Source of the DNA: Parasedimentitalea maritima
GTDB lineage: Bacteria > Pseudomonadota > Alphaproteobacteria > Rhodobacterales > Rhodobacteraceae
NCBI RefSeq assembly: GCF_005771405.1
Contig: NZ_VAUA01000011.1
Location: 156,353-220,352 of the forward strand
Direction of reading: 5' to 3'
Length of the DNA stretch: 64,000 nt
The position numbers and the translations under genes were made by a program. A model generated the notes under the pieces. It saw only the letters and a list, made by a program, of their open reading frames with translations. It was not told the origin of the DNA and made no database searches. Of the stretch, positions 45,171 through 52,813 are shown in pieces (positions within the stretch are counted from its first letter, which is position 1; the number at the start of each line of letters is the position of its first letter).

Positions 45171-46203
45171 TGGCCCGCCCCCTATTGCGCATTCGTCGGG
45201 CCTGATGCACCCGGCTGGGTGAGCGGCGCGCGAAACTTACCTTCCATAGGCTTGAAATTGCAGGCACCAGGCCCTTGGGCAGGAACAGTACAAACAGCAC
45301 CAGGATCAGCCCGGTGATCAACGTGTTGTCGATCAGGCTCTGCTGGCCCAAGGCAAATTTGAGATAAGCCAGCCCGGCAGCACCCAATATGGGACCGAAC
45401 CGGGTGCCCAGGCCGCCCACGATGCACCAGATGATAATTTCGGCTGACTGCCCCAGCGAGAATAGCCCTGGAGTTACGATTTCGCCCCAGTTGGCAAACA
45501 GCGCCCCGGCCAGCCCGGCGATGGCGGCGCCAATGGCAAACAGGATGGTTTTGCGGGCGGCGACGTCATAGCCCATAAGTGACATCCGGGTTTCATTTTC
45601 GCGAATGCCAACGGCGATCCGGCCAAAGCTGGACCGCAGCAGTGCCGACACCAGCAGATAGACCAGCACCATCATGACTGCGCAGACATAGTAGTAGGCG
45701 TCGCCCCAGATATAGGCATCTGGATCGCCCGGTACATTCAGCGTCTGAAAGCCTGGAATACCGTTGAATCCGCCCAGTCGCGCCGTGCCAATCACGAATT
45801 GCGGGCCTGCGGTGGAATTGATGAACTTGAACAGGATCAGCGTGACCACCAGTGTGATCACCCCAAGATAAACATCGGTCAACCGACCATAGAACATCAT
45901 AGCACCCAGCAGCAGAGCCGCGATGGCGGGCACCAGAATGGCGATGAGCATCGGCAGGGTGCTTTCGCCAATGTTGATGGCGGCGATTGCATAGGTGTAG
46001 GCGCCCAGGCCAAAGAACGCAGCCTGGCCAAAGCACAAGATGCCGCCAAACCCCCAGATCAAGCCAAGGCTGAACCCTAGCATCCCGTAGATGATCAACA
46101 CGGTCAGTGTGTAGGTGCTAACCAATTGCGGCAGCAGCCATATCAGCCCCCCTGCCACGACAAGCGTCGTCATGACGTCTTTGCCCATTCGATCTTGCAT
46201 CAC
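45163..46203 (-). CDS. LivM/UrtC-type ABC permease
   Basis: A 346-residue inner-membrane protein with about nine hydrophobic segments. The LivM family landmark GFGGILCFGQAAFFGLGAY is near residue 50, and GAAIAGLAGALFANWGE lies in the permease loop that contacts the ATPases. It starts four bases inside the end of the LivH gene and ends eight bases inside LivG. It has a basic, somewhat extended C-terminus (FARRSPSRVHQARRMRN). It forms half of the channel for the amide-type substrate. Confidence 0.94.
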   Translation of the reverse strand: MMQDRMGKDVMTTLVVAGGLIWLLPQLVSTYTLTVLIIYGMLGFSLGLIWGFGGILCFGQAAFFGLGAYTYAIAAINIGESTLPMLIAILVPAIAALLLGAMMFYGRLTDVYLGVITLVVTLILFKFINSTAGPQFVIGTARLGGFNGIPGFQTLNVPGDPDAYIWGDAYYYVCAVMMVLVYLLVSALLRSSFGRIAVGIRENETRMSLMGYDVAARKTILFAIGAAIAGLAGALFANWGEIVTPGLFSLGQSAEIIIWCIVGGLGTRFGPILGAAGLAYLKFALGQQSLIDNTLITGLILVLFVLFLPKGLVPAISSLWKVSFARRSPSRVHQARRMRNRGRANG

Positions 46204-47066
46204 AACTTTCCCTTGAAGAATTTACCGGTCACGCCTTGGGGCAACAGCCGCAGCAGGACGACAGCCGCCACCAGCAATGCGACGTCTCCGATCACCGGCG
46301 AGATGGCGAAGGTGAAAATCTGGTTGACCAGGCCAAACAGACCGGCACTGCTGAGCAATCCGGCAACCAGCGACGGACCGCCTGCGATTACTGTGATAAA
46401 GGCCTTGGCGATGTATGCGCCGCCGGATGTGGGCACCAAGCCCACCAGCGGCGCCAGCACTGCGCCCGCCAAACCGGACAGGGCCGAGCCACAGAAAAAA
46501 GTCGCCATGTAGATACGGTCGGGGCTGTAGCCTAAAGCGGCGGCGATGTCGGACCGTTGCATGGTACCACGCGCGATCAACCCAGCCCGCGTAGATTTTA
46601 GTATCACCAGCATGCCGACCACCAGGGCGATCGCGACAAGGATGATGAAGAAGTTATATCCGTTAATCTGATAGTCGCCGACTGAAAAGCCAGGGATCGG
46701 AGTAGAGATGCCCGTGGTGGTATTGCCAAAAATCATCGTGGCCACCCCGATGAAAAACAGGCTTAGCCCCCAGGTTGCCAGCATGGTGTCAACCAACCGG
46801 CCATAAAGATGGCGGATCACCAGTCGTTCGACCACAAGGCCAATCAGTCCAACGGTGATCGGGGCCACGACCAGCATGGCCACAAAAACATTCGCGCCCA
46901 GATTAACGGCGGTGATGGTGGCGTATCCACCCATCATCATGAACTCGCCATGGGCCAGGTTGATGACTTTCATCATGCCGAACACCACGGCCAGCCCGGC
47001 GCTGATCAGCACCAGAGAGGCAACCGCGTAGAGCATCTCGACAAGTATGACGATAGAGAGATCCAT
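46200..47066 (-). CDS. LivH/UrtB-type ABC permease
   Basis: A 288-residue inner-membrane protein with about eight helices. The family landmarks are INLAHGEFMMMGGYATI near residue 35 and FFCGSALSGLAGAVLAPLVG in the coupling region. It is the other half of the channel. Its start lies 90 bp after the binding-protein gene; a hairpin sits in that gap. The C-terminus is short and basic (FFKGKL). The subunit order SBP-LivH-LivM-LivG-LivF is the standard one for this transporter class. Confidence 0.94.
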   Translation of the reverse strand: MDLSIVILVEMLYAVASLVLISAGLAVVFGMMKVINLAHGEFMMMGGYATITAVNLGANVFVAMLVVAPITVGLIGLVVERLVIRHLYGRLVDTMLATWGLSLFFIGVATMIFGNTTTGISTPIPGFSVGDYQINGYNFFIILVAIALVVGMLVILKSTRAGLIARGTMQRSDIAAALGYSPDRIYMATFFCGSALSGLAGAVLAPLVGLVPTSGGAYIAKAFITVIAGGPSLVAGLLSSAGLFGLVNQIFTFAISPVIGDVALLVAAVVLLRLLPQGVTGKFFKGKL

Positions 47067-47089
47067 GTTTCCCCAACTTCGCTTGACAA

Positions 47090-47108
47090 GCCGGGGGTGT
47101 TCCCCGGC
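47090..47108 (-). terminator. GC-rich hairpin between binding protein and LivH
   Basis: GCCGGGG at 47090-47096 pairs with CCCCGGC at 47102-47108 around a 5-base loop. No T-run follows on the minus strand. A stem here would protect the upstream binding-protein mRNA and reduce permease expression, as is common in ABC operons. Confidence 0.55.
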
Positions 47109-47156
47109 CAGAGGTTGAGGCGGCAGTCGCCGCCCCAGTTTTGTTTTATGATCAGA

Positions 47157-48377
47157 TTAGATCTGGATTTCGTACTGTGTGTTGTCGTTTGGACTCGTGG
47201 CCAGATCACAGACGGATTGGGTGTCAATGGGCTGCCGCTGCGGCAGTGTTTCAATCACCTTCATCCGCTGGTCTTCAAACTCCATCAGATGCACATCCAG
47301 AACCGCGTGGTGGGTTTTGGGATCAACCGTTACTTTGCCACCAGGTCCTTCGATCGAAATGCCGGTTTCCAGTGCATCAATGATGCTGTCACGATCCAGA
47401 GATCCAGCCATTTCCACGGCCTTGGCCCATGTCATGACGCCTTGATAAGTCGATACCGCTGTCTCATGGATATTGGAGTTGTCACCAAAAGCCGCCAGCC
47501 AGGACGCCTTGAACGCTGCATTTGCAGGGGTGTCGAGCTGTTGCGAATAGTTGTAGGCAACCATGATCCCGTTGCCCTCTTCCGGTGTCAGAACCAATTG
47601 TTCGTTGCCCACACCCAAAGTCGTGGATGCCAGAGGGATACGGTCTTTCATTCCCGCCGCCGCCCACTGACGGAAAAACGACAGATGTGCACCGCCAACC
47701 AATGGGGCAATCACCAGATCCGGAGCAGCGGTTTGGATTTTTGCAATTGTCGAGCCAAAGTCGCTGACATCCAGCGGGAAGAAGTCCAGACCTACGGTTT
47801 CACCGCCATTGTCCGCGACAAATTTCTGGATCCAACGGGCGGTGATTTGACCGTAGTTGTAATCGGCCGCCAGAATATAGACCTTCTTGCCCGCCTTTTT
47901 CATCGCGTATGGCACCAGGGCTTCGACCTGCTGGGCCGGTGTCACACCGTTGATAAAGATGTTGCGGTCACAAACGCCGCCTTCGTACAGCACGTTGTAG
48001 AAGTACAGAGTCTTTGTCTTGCGCATGGTCTGGCGGATCGCCTCACGTGACGCTGACAGGATGCCACCATGCACCACATCAACTCGGTCTTGGCGGGTCA
48101 GCTGTTGGGCGTATTGCGAATAAAGCGCCATGTCGGATTGGGTGTCATAACCCGAAACTTCGACCTGTTTGCTCAGCAATCCGCCAGAGGCGTTGATCTC
48201 GTCCACGGCCAGTCGCATCGCCATGTCCATTGGCTTGCCGTAGGCATCAAAAATGCCGGACGTATCTAGGATAGAGCCTAGTTTGATGGTATCTGCGGCG
48301 CTGGCGAAGCTTGGCAACATTGCCGCCCCTGTCATGGTCGCTGTTCTGCCTAGGAATGCGCGTCGGTCAAGTGACAT
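47157..48377 (-). CDS. Tat-exported amide/urea-type ABC binding protein
   Basis: A 406-residue periplasmic protein. The N-terminus MSLDRRAFLGRTATMTGAAM has a twin-arginine motif (RRAFLG) and a short hydrophobic stretch ending in FASAA, so Tat export is likely. The mature part is a type I periplasmic binding fold (IKLGSILDTSGIFDAYGKPM, then VYILAADYNYGQI) of the AmiC/UrtA/FmdD group that binds urea, short amides or similar molecules, rather than the branched-chain amino-acid group. It precedes the LivHMGF permease/ATPase genes and follows the SPFH gene. The exact ligand is not readable, but the amidase in the same operon argues for an amide. Confidence 0.92.
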   Translation of the reverse strand: MSLDRRAFLGRTATMTGAAMLPSFASAADTIKLGSILDTSGIFDAYGKPMDMAMRLAVDEINASGGLLSKQVEVSGYDTQSDMALYSQYAQQLTRQDRVDVVHGGILSASREAIRQTMRKTKTLYFYNVLYEGGVCDRNIFINGVTPAQQVEALVPYAMKKAGKKVYILAADYNYGQITARWIQKFVADNGGETVGLDFFPLDVSDFGSTIAKIQTAAPDLVIAPLVGGAHLSFFRQWAAAGMKDRIPLASTTLGVGNEQLVLTPEEGNGIMVAYNYSQQLDTPANAAFKASWLAAFGDNSNIHETAVSTYQGVMTWAKAVEMAGSLDRDSIIDALETGISIEGPGGKVTVDPKTHHAVLDVHLMEFEDQRMKVIETLPQRQPIDTQSVCDLATSPNDNTQYEIQI

Positions 48378-48429
48378 TAGTTTTCCTCCCTATTGTCAGT
48401 TCAGTTGGGTATGGCGACGGTTTTGTCCG

Positions 48430-50010
48430 TCACTCTTTGGCTTTGATCCGGTTGGCGTAGTCGGCTGTTCGGCCGGCCAGATTGGCGTCAAAATCCAACC
48501 CGATTTCTTCGCCCATCTGCTTCATCGCGGGCAGCTGCACGGCCATGCCCAGTATTTGATCCATCGCCGCACCAAAGGCTCCTTCGACACCTTCACCAGA
48601 TTTGGTCCCGCCCAGCCCACCGACCTGATTGATGCGGATCGAGTCGATTTTCTCGACTGGCTTCATCATCTGCGTCATGATCTCGGGCATTCGGTCCAGC
48701 CTGCGCTCTTCCAGACGCATGCGGATCACTGCGTCACTCAGGGTGTTTTCGGCAGAATTCAGGGCCGACTGGCCAGCAGCGGTGGCTTCCATGCGGGCTT
48801 TTTCAGCTTGGGCATTGCTGGTTGCAACGGCCGCTTCGGCCTTGGCTCGTGCCAGCAGAATGTCGACTTCGCTTTTGACGCGCGCGTCTTCCAGTTCGAT
48901 ATTCTTTTGCTGTACCAGGCGGGCGGTGTCACGTTCCCGTTCTGCCACAGCCCGGTCTTTTTGGGCCTGAACATTCTCTGCAGCCAATAGGACCTGCGCT
49001 CGCGCTTCCTCTTCTAGGGCCTTCACTTCTGCTTCTTCAGCACGTTTGCGGGCCAAAAGAATGTCGTTGGCAATCTTGGCTTCCTCGAGCACCCGGATGG
49101 CTCTCATTTCCACCTGACGCAGGGCTTCGTCACTTTCAATTTGAGCCGCCTTGGCCTTCTGGTCGCTCTCGATGCGGTTTGTTTCCGCAGCCAACTGCGC
49201 TTCGGCGCGGGTGATATCTTGGCGTGATTTTGCGTCTGCTTCTAGGGCTGCCAGATGTTCCTGGTTGGCGATTTCAGCCGCACGTTCGGCTTGTTGAATT
49301 TCGATCTGTCGCTGGTTTTGCGCCAACCGGCTTTCCCGCACCGAGATTTCAGCCTGGGTTTCGACCGCCACTCGGGCTTTGCGCTGTTCAGCCACCAGTT
49401 CAGCCAATCGTCGCATGCCCTGCGCATTAAAGGCGTTGTTTTCGTTCATCTGGCTCAGATCACTTTGATCGACTGAGACAAGCGACGCAGAGACCAATGT
49501 TAGTCCCAGTTTTGCAGCCTGCGCCTCTACAGCTGTGGAAATGTCGTTGGTAAACCCAGCACGATCCAGGTGGATCTCCTCAAGTGTACGGGTCGCGGCC
49601 GCATTCTGGATTGCACCCACCAGCGCGCCGGACAGGACCTCTTGAACCGCGTCTCCGTTGCGCGCGATCCGCGGCCCCAGGGCCTGCGCTGCGGTTGAGA
49701 TACCCTCAACGCTAGGAGCAACCCGTAGTTCGAATTCAACCTCGACATCCGCGCGCATCTGATCGCGGGTCAACAGGGCGTCCTGGCCTTTTCGGGAAGT
49801 TGAAAACGTCAAAGCCCCCATCGAGACTTTGTGGATCTGGTGCAGAAACGGCAGCGACAGACAGCCTCCGTCCATGACCACACGACACCCGCCAAATCCG
49901 GTGCGCACCAGCGCGCTGTCTAACGTCGCCTTGGCAAAATATCGGTGTAGAAACCAAATCCCAACCAGCGAAAGCAATGCCAGAGAAAACAGTGAAATTG
50001 TCCAGATCAA
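48430..50010 (-). CDS. flotillin-like SPFH protein
   Basis: A 526-residue protein. Residues 1-22 form one membrane helix (SLFSLALLSLVGIWFLH), residues about 30-200 are an SPFH/band-7 domain, and about 205-440 are a long Ala/Glu/Arg-rich coiled coil typical of flotillins and YqiK, followed by a Gly-containing tail. Such proteins build membrane scaffolds. It sits 52 bp before the Tat-binding protein in the same direction, so it is part of the amide-transporter transcript. A role in organising the transporter is inference; related proteins near ABC amide operons are not something I can cite. Confidence 0.88.
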   Translation of the reverse strand: MIWTISLFSLALLSLVGIWFLHRYFAKATLDSALVRTGFGGCRVVMDGGCLSLPFLHQIHKVSMGALTFSTSRKGQDALLTRDQMRADVEVEFELRVAPSVEGISTAAQALGPRIARNGDAVQEVLSGALVGAIQNAAATRTLEEIHLDRAGFTNDISTAVEAQAAKLGLTLVSASLVSVDQSDLSQMNENNAFNAQGMRRLAELVAEQRKARVAVETQAEISVRESRLAQNQRQIEIQQAERAAEIANQEHLAALEADAKSRQDITRAEAQLAAETNRIESDQKAKAAQIESDEALRQVEMRAIRVLEEAKIANDILLARKRAEEAEVKALEEEARAQVLLAAENVQAQKDRAVAERERDTARLVQQKNIELEDARVKSEVDILLARAKAEAAVATSNAQAEKARMEATAAGQSALNSAENTLSDAVIRMRLEERRLDRMPEIMTQMMKPVEKIDSIRINQVGGLGGTKSGEGVEGAFGAAMDQILGMAVQLPAMKQMGEEIGLDFDANLAGRTADYANRIKAKE

Positions 50011-50105
50011 GGCCAGATCCCCCCAAAGCCGCGTGTCCAGTCAATTGTTGGCTACCCAACAATGACCCTTTGGCCTCAACCGTGAGGGAAATTGATTTCC
50101 ATTTC

Positions 50106-50137
50106 AAGTAAATATTTGAAATGGAAAATATTTACTT
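50106..50137. promoter_or_regulatory. AT-rich 12-bp inverted repeat
   Basis: AAGTAAATATTT at 50106-50117 and AAATATTTACTT at 50126-50137 are a perfect 12-bp inverted repeat with an 8-base spacer. It touches the stop of the AmiC-like gene and lies 96 bp upstream of the SPFH start. With no GC stem it is a better operator than a terminator. Confidence 0.5.
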
Positions 50138-51271
50138 TTAACCCGTTGAATTAAAAGCTTCTATTACTTCAAACCTAACCCCATCGGCGCGAGCGAGGTA
50201 TATTTTCGCCCGTTCACCAATGCGATCATTGGGACTAATCCGGCCACTTTTGTAATTCACTTGCAGCGCATCTAGGCTGTTTTGGTGGCGCCAGCGGGAA
50301 GCATGCCCCTGCATCAGGCCAGCCAGGTATTGCACACCTTCATAGGTCGATTGCCCGATGGCATTTAGGACAGGTGCCTGATCCCCATGTAGGCCATAGT
50401 ACCGCTCCTTGAACGCACCGTTCGCCTCGGTTGGCAGGTTGCCAAAATAGGCCGTCGCTGCAAACAGCCGCTTCAGGTTTTTGGCACCGCAGGCCAACAG
50501 GCCGTTTTCTTCCATAGCGCAAGACAGACGCAGGACCCGGTCGTGCAAACCTGCCCTACCAAATGCCCTGTTAAAGGCAATGGCGTCTTGCCCCACCAAA
50601 GACAGCAACACCGCTCCTGCACCCGACCGGTCGATTTCATCAACAAACTGGTCCATTTTCTTCAGACCAAATGGAACGTATTTTTCATAAGCCAGATCCA
50701 CCGACATTTCAGCCAGTTTCGACTTTGCATAGGAATGTGAAGTTCTTGGCCAAACGTAGTCATTGCCGATCAGAGCCCAGCTCTTTGGTCGATACTTATT
50801 TTGCAACAACTCCATCGAGGGTCCTAGTTGTTCTTGCGGAGTTTCTCCAATGGCAAACAAACCGGCGGTCCGCTCGCCACCCTCATATAGCGGCGTATAG
50901 ATGTAGGGTACCCGCTGTCGCACCACCTTGCTCAGCCGCTGTCGAATTGCGCTAATATGCATGCCAACGATAGCATCTATTGACCTGCTTTCTATCAGAT
51001 CATTGACCACCTCCTCGATTGGCACGCTGGCCTCCAGTGCAGAATCGATCATGATCAATTGCACCTTACGCCCGCAAATCCCATTCCCCCGATTCAATTC
51101 TTCGACGGCAACCTGGGCACTTGAAATACACGATGGCGCCCAAATGCCTGCTGAACCGCACATCGGAATGAGCAGGGCAATGCGGTAGGCCTCTCGTGAA
51201 CGCGCCAACGGTCCGTCGCGCAAGTCAGCCAACTCGGCCGGTATCAAACTGTCAGACAATAACACCCTCAC
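50138..51271 (-). CDS. AmiC-like cytoplasmic amide sensor or binding protein
   Basis: About 377 residues from GTG 51271, preceded by a G-rich ribosome-like run; a TTG at 51319 and a GTG at 51265 are alternatives. The sequence has no signal peptide, and the fold (RIALLIPMCGSAGIWAPSC, then IYTPLYEGGERTAGLFAIGE) is a type I binding protein of the AmiC/UrtA group. AmiC is a cytoplasmic repressor partner of the antiterminator AmiR; no ANTAR protein is encoded nearby. It is the promoter-proximal gene of the minus-strand amide operon and diverges from marR, so a sensing role is plausible. Confidence 0.78.
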   Translation of the reverse strand: MRVLLSDSLIPAELADLRDGPLARSREAYRIALLIPMCGSAGIWAPSCISSAQVAVEELNRGNGICGRKVQLIMIDSALEASVPIEEVVNDLIESRSIDAIVGMHISAIRQRLSKVVRQRVPYIYTPLYEGGERTAGLFAIGETPQEQLGPSMELLQNKYRPKSWALIGNDYVWPRTSHSYAKSKLAEMSVDLAYEKYVPFGLKKMDQFVDEIDRSGAGAVLLSLVGQDAIAFNRAFGRAGLHDRVLRLSCAMEENGLLACGAKNLKRLFAATAYFGNLPTEANGAFKERYYGLHGDQAPVLNAIGQSTYEGVQYLAGLMQGHASRWRHQNSLDALQVNYKSGRISPNDRIGERAKIYLARADGVRFEVIEAFNSTG

Positions 51272-51317
51272 CCCCCCTGCTTCCTGTCCAAGTGGATTAA
51301 GGAAGCTAACACATAGC

Positions 51318-51349
51318 AATTGAATTTAGTTTCCAAGTCAATTAAATTC
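51318..51349. promoter_or_regulatory. candidate operator between marR and the AmiC-like gene
   Basis: CAATTGAATT (51318-51327) and CAATTAAATT (51339-51348) are direct near-repeats 21 bp apart, two helical turns. Within the same stretch GAATTTA (51322-51328) and TAAATTC (51343-51349) form a 7-bp inverted repeat. It lies in the divergent gap, a natural place for the MarR protein to bind. Confidence 0.45.
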
Positions 51350-51376
51350 TGGTTTGTAACTTTGGTGGTGTCGAAC

Positions 51377-51799
51377 ATGAGTGAACTTCAAAACCCGATT
51401 GAAGACTACGTTTCTTATGCCTTGGCGGCGGCGCACCGGGCGGTGAATCGGTCCCTGGTCGCACGACTGAAAAAACACGGCGTCCAGATCGAAGCCTGGC
51501 GGATCATGGAAATATTGGATACTGGCCGGCGGCTGACGATGGGAGAGCTGGCCCAAATCGCACTGATCAATCCACCTGCCCTCAGTAAGTTGGTGGACCG
51601 CATGGTTTCAAATGGTTTTGTGCATCGCCAATCTGCGCAGAACGACCACCGGCAGGTGAACCTGCTGATCACCGCATTGGGTCAAAAACGAATGATCCAA
51701 ATAAGAGCCGAGATCCAGGATCAGGATGATCAAATTCTACAGCAACTTGGCGATGAGCAAACCAAAAAACTATTGGATATTCTGGGCGGGCTCTCATGA
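51377..51799 (+). CDS. MarR-family transcriptional regulator
   Basis: A 140-residue protein from ATG 51377; an upstream in-frame ATG at 51320 would lie within the putative operator. The winged helix is seen in LTMGELAQIALINPPALSKL and the wing in RQSAQNDHRQVNLLITALG. MarR proteins repress divergent or own promoters and release on binding small aromatic or acidic ligands. It diverges from the amide operon, so that operon is the probable target. It ends 43 bp before a strong terminator. Confidence 0.9.
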   Translation: MSELQNPIEDYVSYALAAAHRAVNRSLVARLKKHGVQIEAWRIMEILDTGRRLTMGELAQIALINPPALSKLVDRMVSNGFVHRQSAQNDHRQVNLLITALGQKRMIQIRAEIQDQDDQILQQLGDEQTKKLLDILGGLS

Positions 51800-51841
51800 A
51801 CTTCGACGCGCAGGTTGCCCTCTGTTCACCCATTTGATGTT

Positions 51842-51868
51842 GAGCGCGGCTGTTTTGCCGCGCTCTTT
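51842..51868. terminator. strong bidirectional terminator
   Basis: GAGCGCGGC (51842-51850) pairs with GCCGCGCTC (51857-51865) over a 6-base loop (TGTTTT), followed by TTT. It lies between the convergent marR and enoyl-CoA hydratase genes and can serve both. Confidence 0.9.
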
Positions 51869-51874
51869 ATTGGC

Positions 51875-52681
51875 TTAGTCGTTGCGCCGCACGCGGGCTG
51901 CGCTTTTGTCGGCGAAGGCGGCGAGGCGGGCGCGGGCTTCGGGTTGGGTGTTCACCACACCGGCCACCACGGCTTCGGCATAGGCGGCATCCATCGCTGA
52001 CATGTTCTGCATATGGCTGACGGCGGAACAGATGGCAAAGTTCGACAGTGGCAGGTTCTCGGCCACCCGGCGGGCCAGTTCCATGGCTTTGTCCAGGCTG
52101 GATCCGTCAACGATATACTGGGCCAGACCAAGATCGACCGCCTCCTGACCCTGATACACCCGCCCGGTCAGCATCATGTCGATCATCCGCGATTTGCCTA
52201 CCAGATCCGTCACCCGGATGGTTGCCCCACCACCAGTGAACAGACCGCGTTGCCCTTCGGGCAGGGCAAAATAGGCGCTTTGGTCCATCACCCGGACATG
52301 GGCTGAACTGGCCAGCTCCAAGCCACCCCCAACAACCGCCCCCTGCAGGGCTGCAATCACCGGCACCCCACCGTATTCCATCTTGTTAAAGGCCTCGTGC
52401 CAGCGCAGGCAGACATGCATGAAGTCCGCCGGGCTGCGGTCGGCATCATGGTGTTCAATCAGGTCCAGACCGGCGCAAAAATGATCGCCAGCACCAGCAA
52501 GGACCACCGCCTTTACCCCGGCACGCGGGGCGACAGAGAAGAACTCTACCAGCTCTTCGATGGTGTCGATATCCAGCGCGTTTCGCTTTGTCGGGCGGTT
52601 CAGCGTCACCACCCAGACGCCATCATCCTGGGCCTCAACAGCAAGATTGGTAAAACGGGAGACATCAATATGAGCGGCCAT
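51875..52681 (-). CDS. enoyl-CoA hydratase/isomerase (crotonase) family
   Basis: A 268-residue protein. The N-terminal [14 protein letters not shown] and the oxyanion-hole segments [13 protein letters not shown] and [18 protein letters not shown] are standard. [18 protein letters not shown] has the glutamate expected in the second active-site region. It would hydrate or isomerise an unsaturated acyl-CoA. It is next to an acyl-CoA dehydrogenase (132 bp upstream), so the two could act in sequence. No trimerisation or specificity feature distinguishes the substrate. Confidence 0.92.
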   Translation of the reverse strand: MAAHIDVSRFTNLAVEAQDDGVWVVTLNRPTKRNALDIDTIEELVEFFSVAPRAGVKAVVLAGAGDHFCAGLDLIEHHDADRSPADFMHVCLRWHEAFNKMEYGGVPVIAALQGAVVGGGLELASSAHVRVMDQSAYFALPEGQRGLFTGGGATIRVTDLVGKSRMIDMMLTGRVYQGQEAVDLGLAQYIVDGSSLDKAMELARRVAENLPLSNFAICSAVSHMQNMSAMDAAYAEAVVAGVVNTQPEARARLAAFADKSAARVRRND

Positions 52682-52749
52682 GGTTTGGTCCTTTCGAGGA
52701 AACAGGAAGTCAGATAGGTGTTCGCGGCGACATGCATAGGGCCGTTTTT

Positions 52750-52766
52750 GGCAGGGGTGCCCTGCC
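52750..52766. other. short hairpin between dehydrogenase and hydratase genes
   Basis: GGCAGGG-GTG-CCCTGCC is a perfect 7-bp stem with a 3-base loop. On the minus strand it is followed by A residues, not T, so it is not a canonical terminator there; it may shape the mRNA. Confidence 0.45.
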
Positions 52767-52813
52767 GTCAGAGGCGCCCTGCTTCTATCCCCAGGTGACA
52801 GAAGATGTTTCGA

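Noticed and set aside
46809..48050. Plus-strand open frame of about 413 codons
   Set aside because: It is antisense to the LivH and binding-protein genes; composition is His/Gln-rich and no motif is present.
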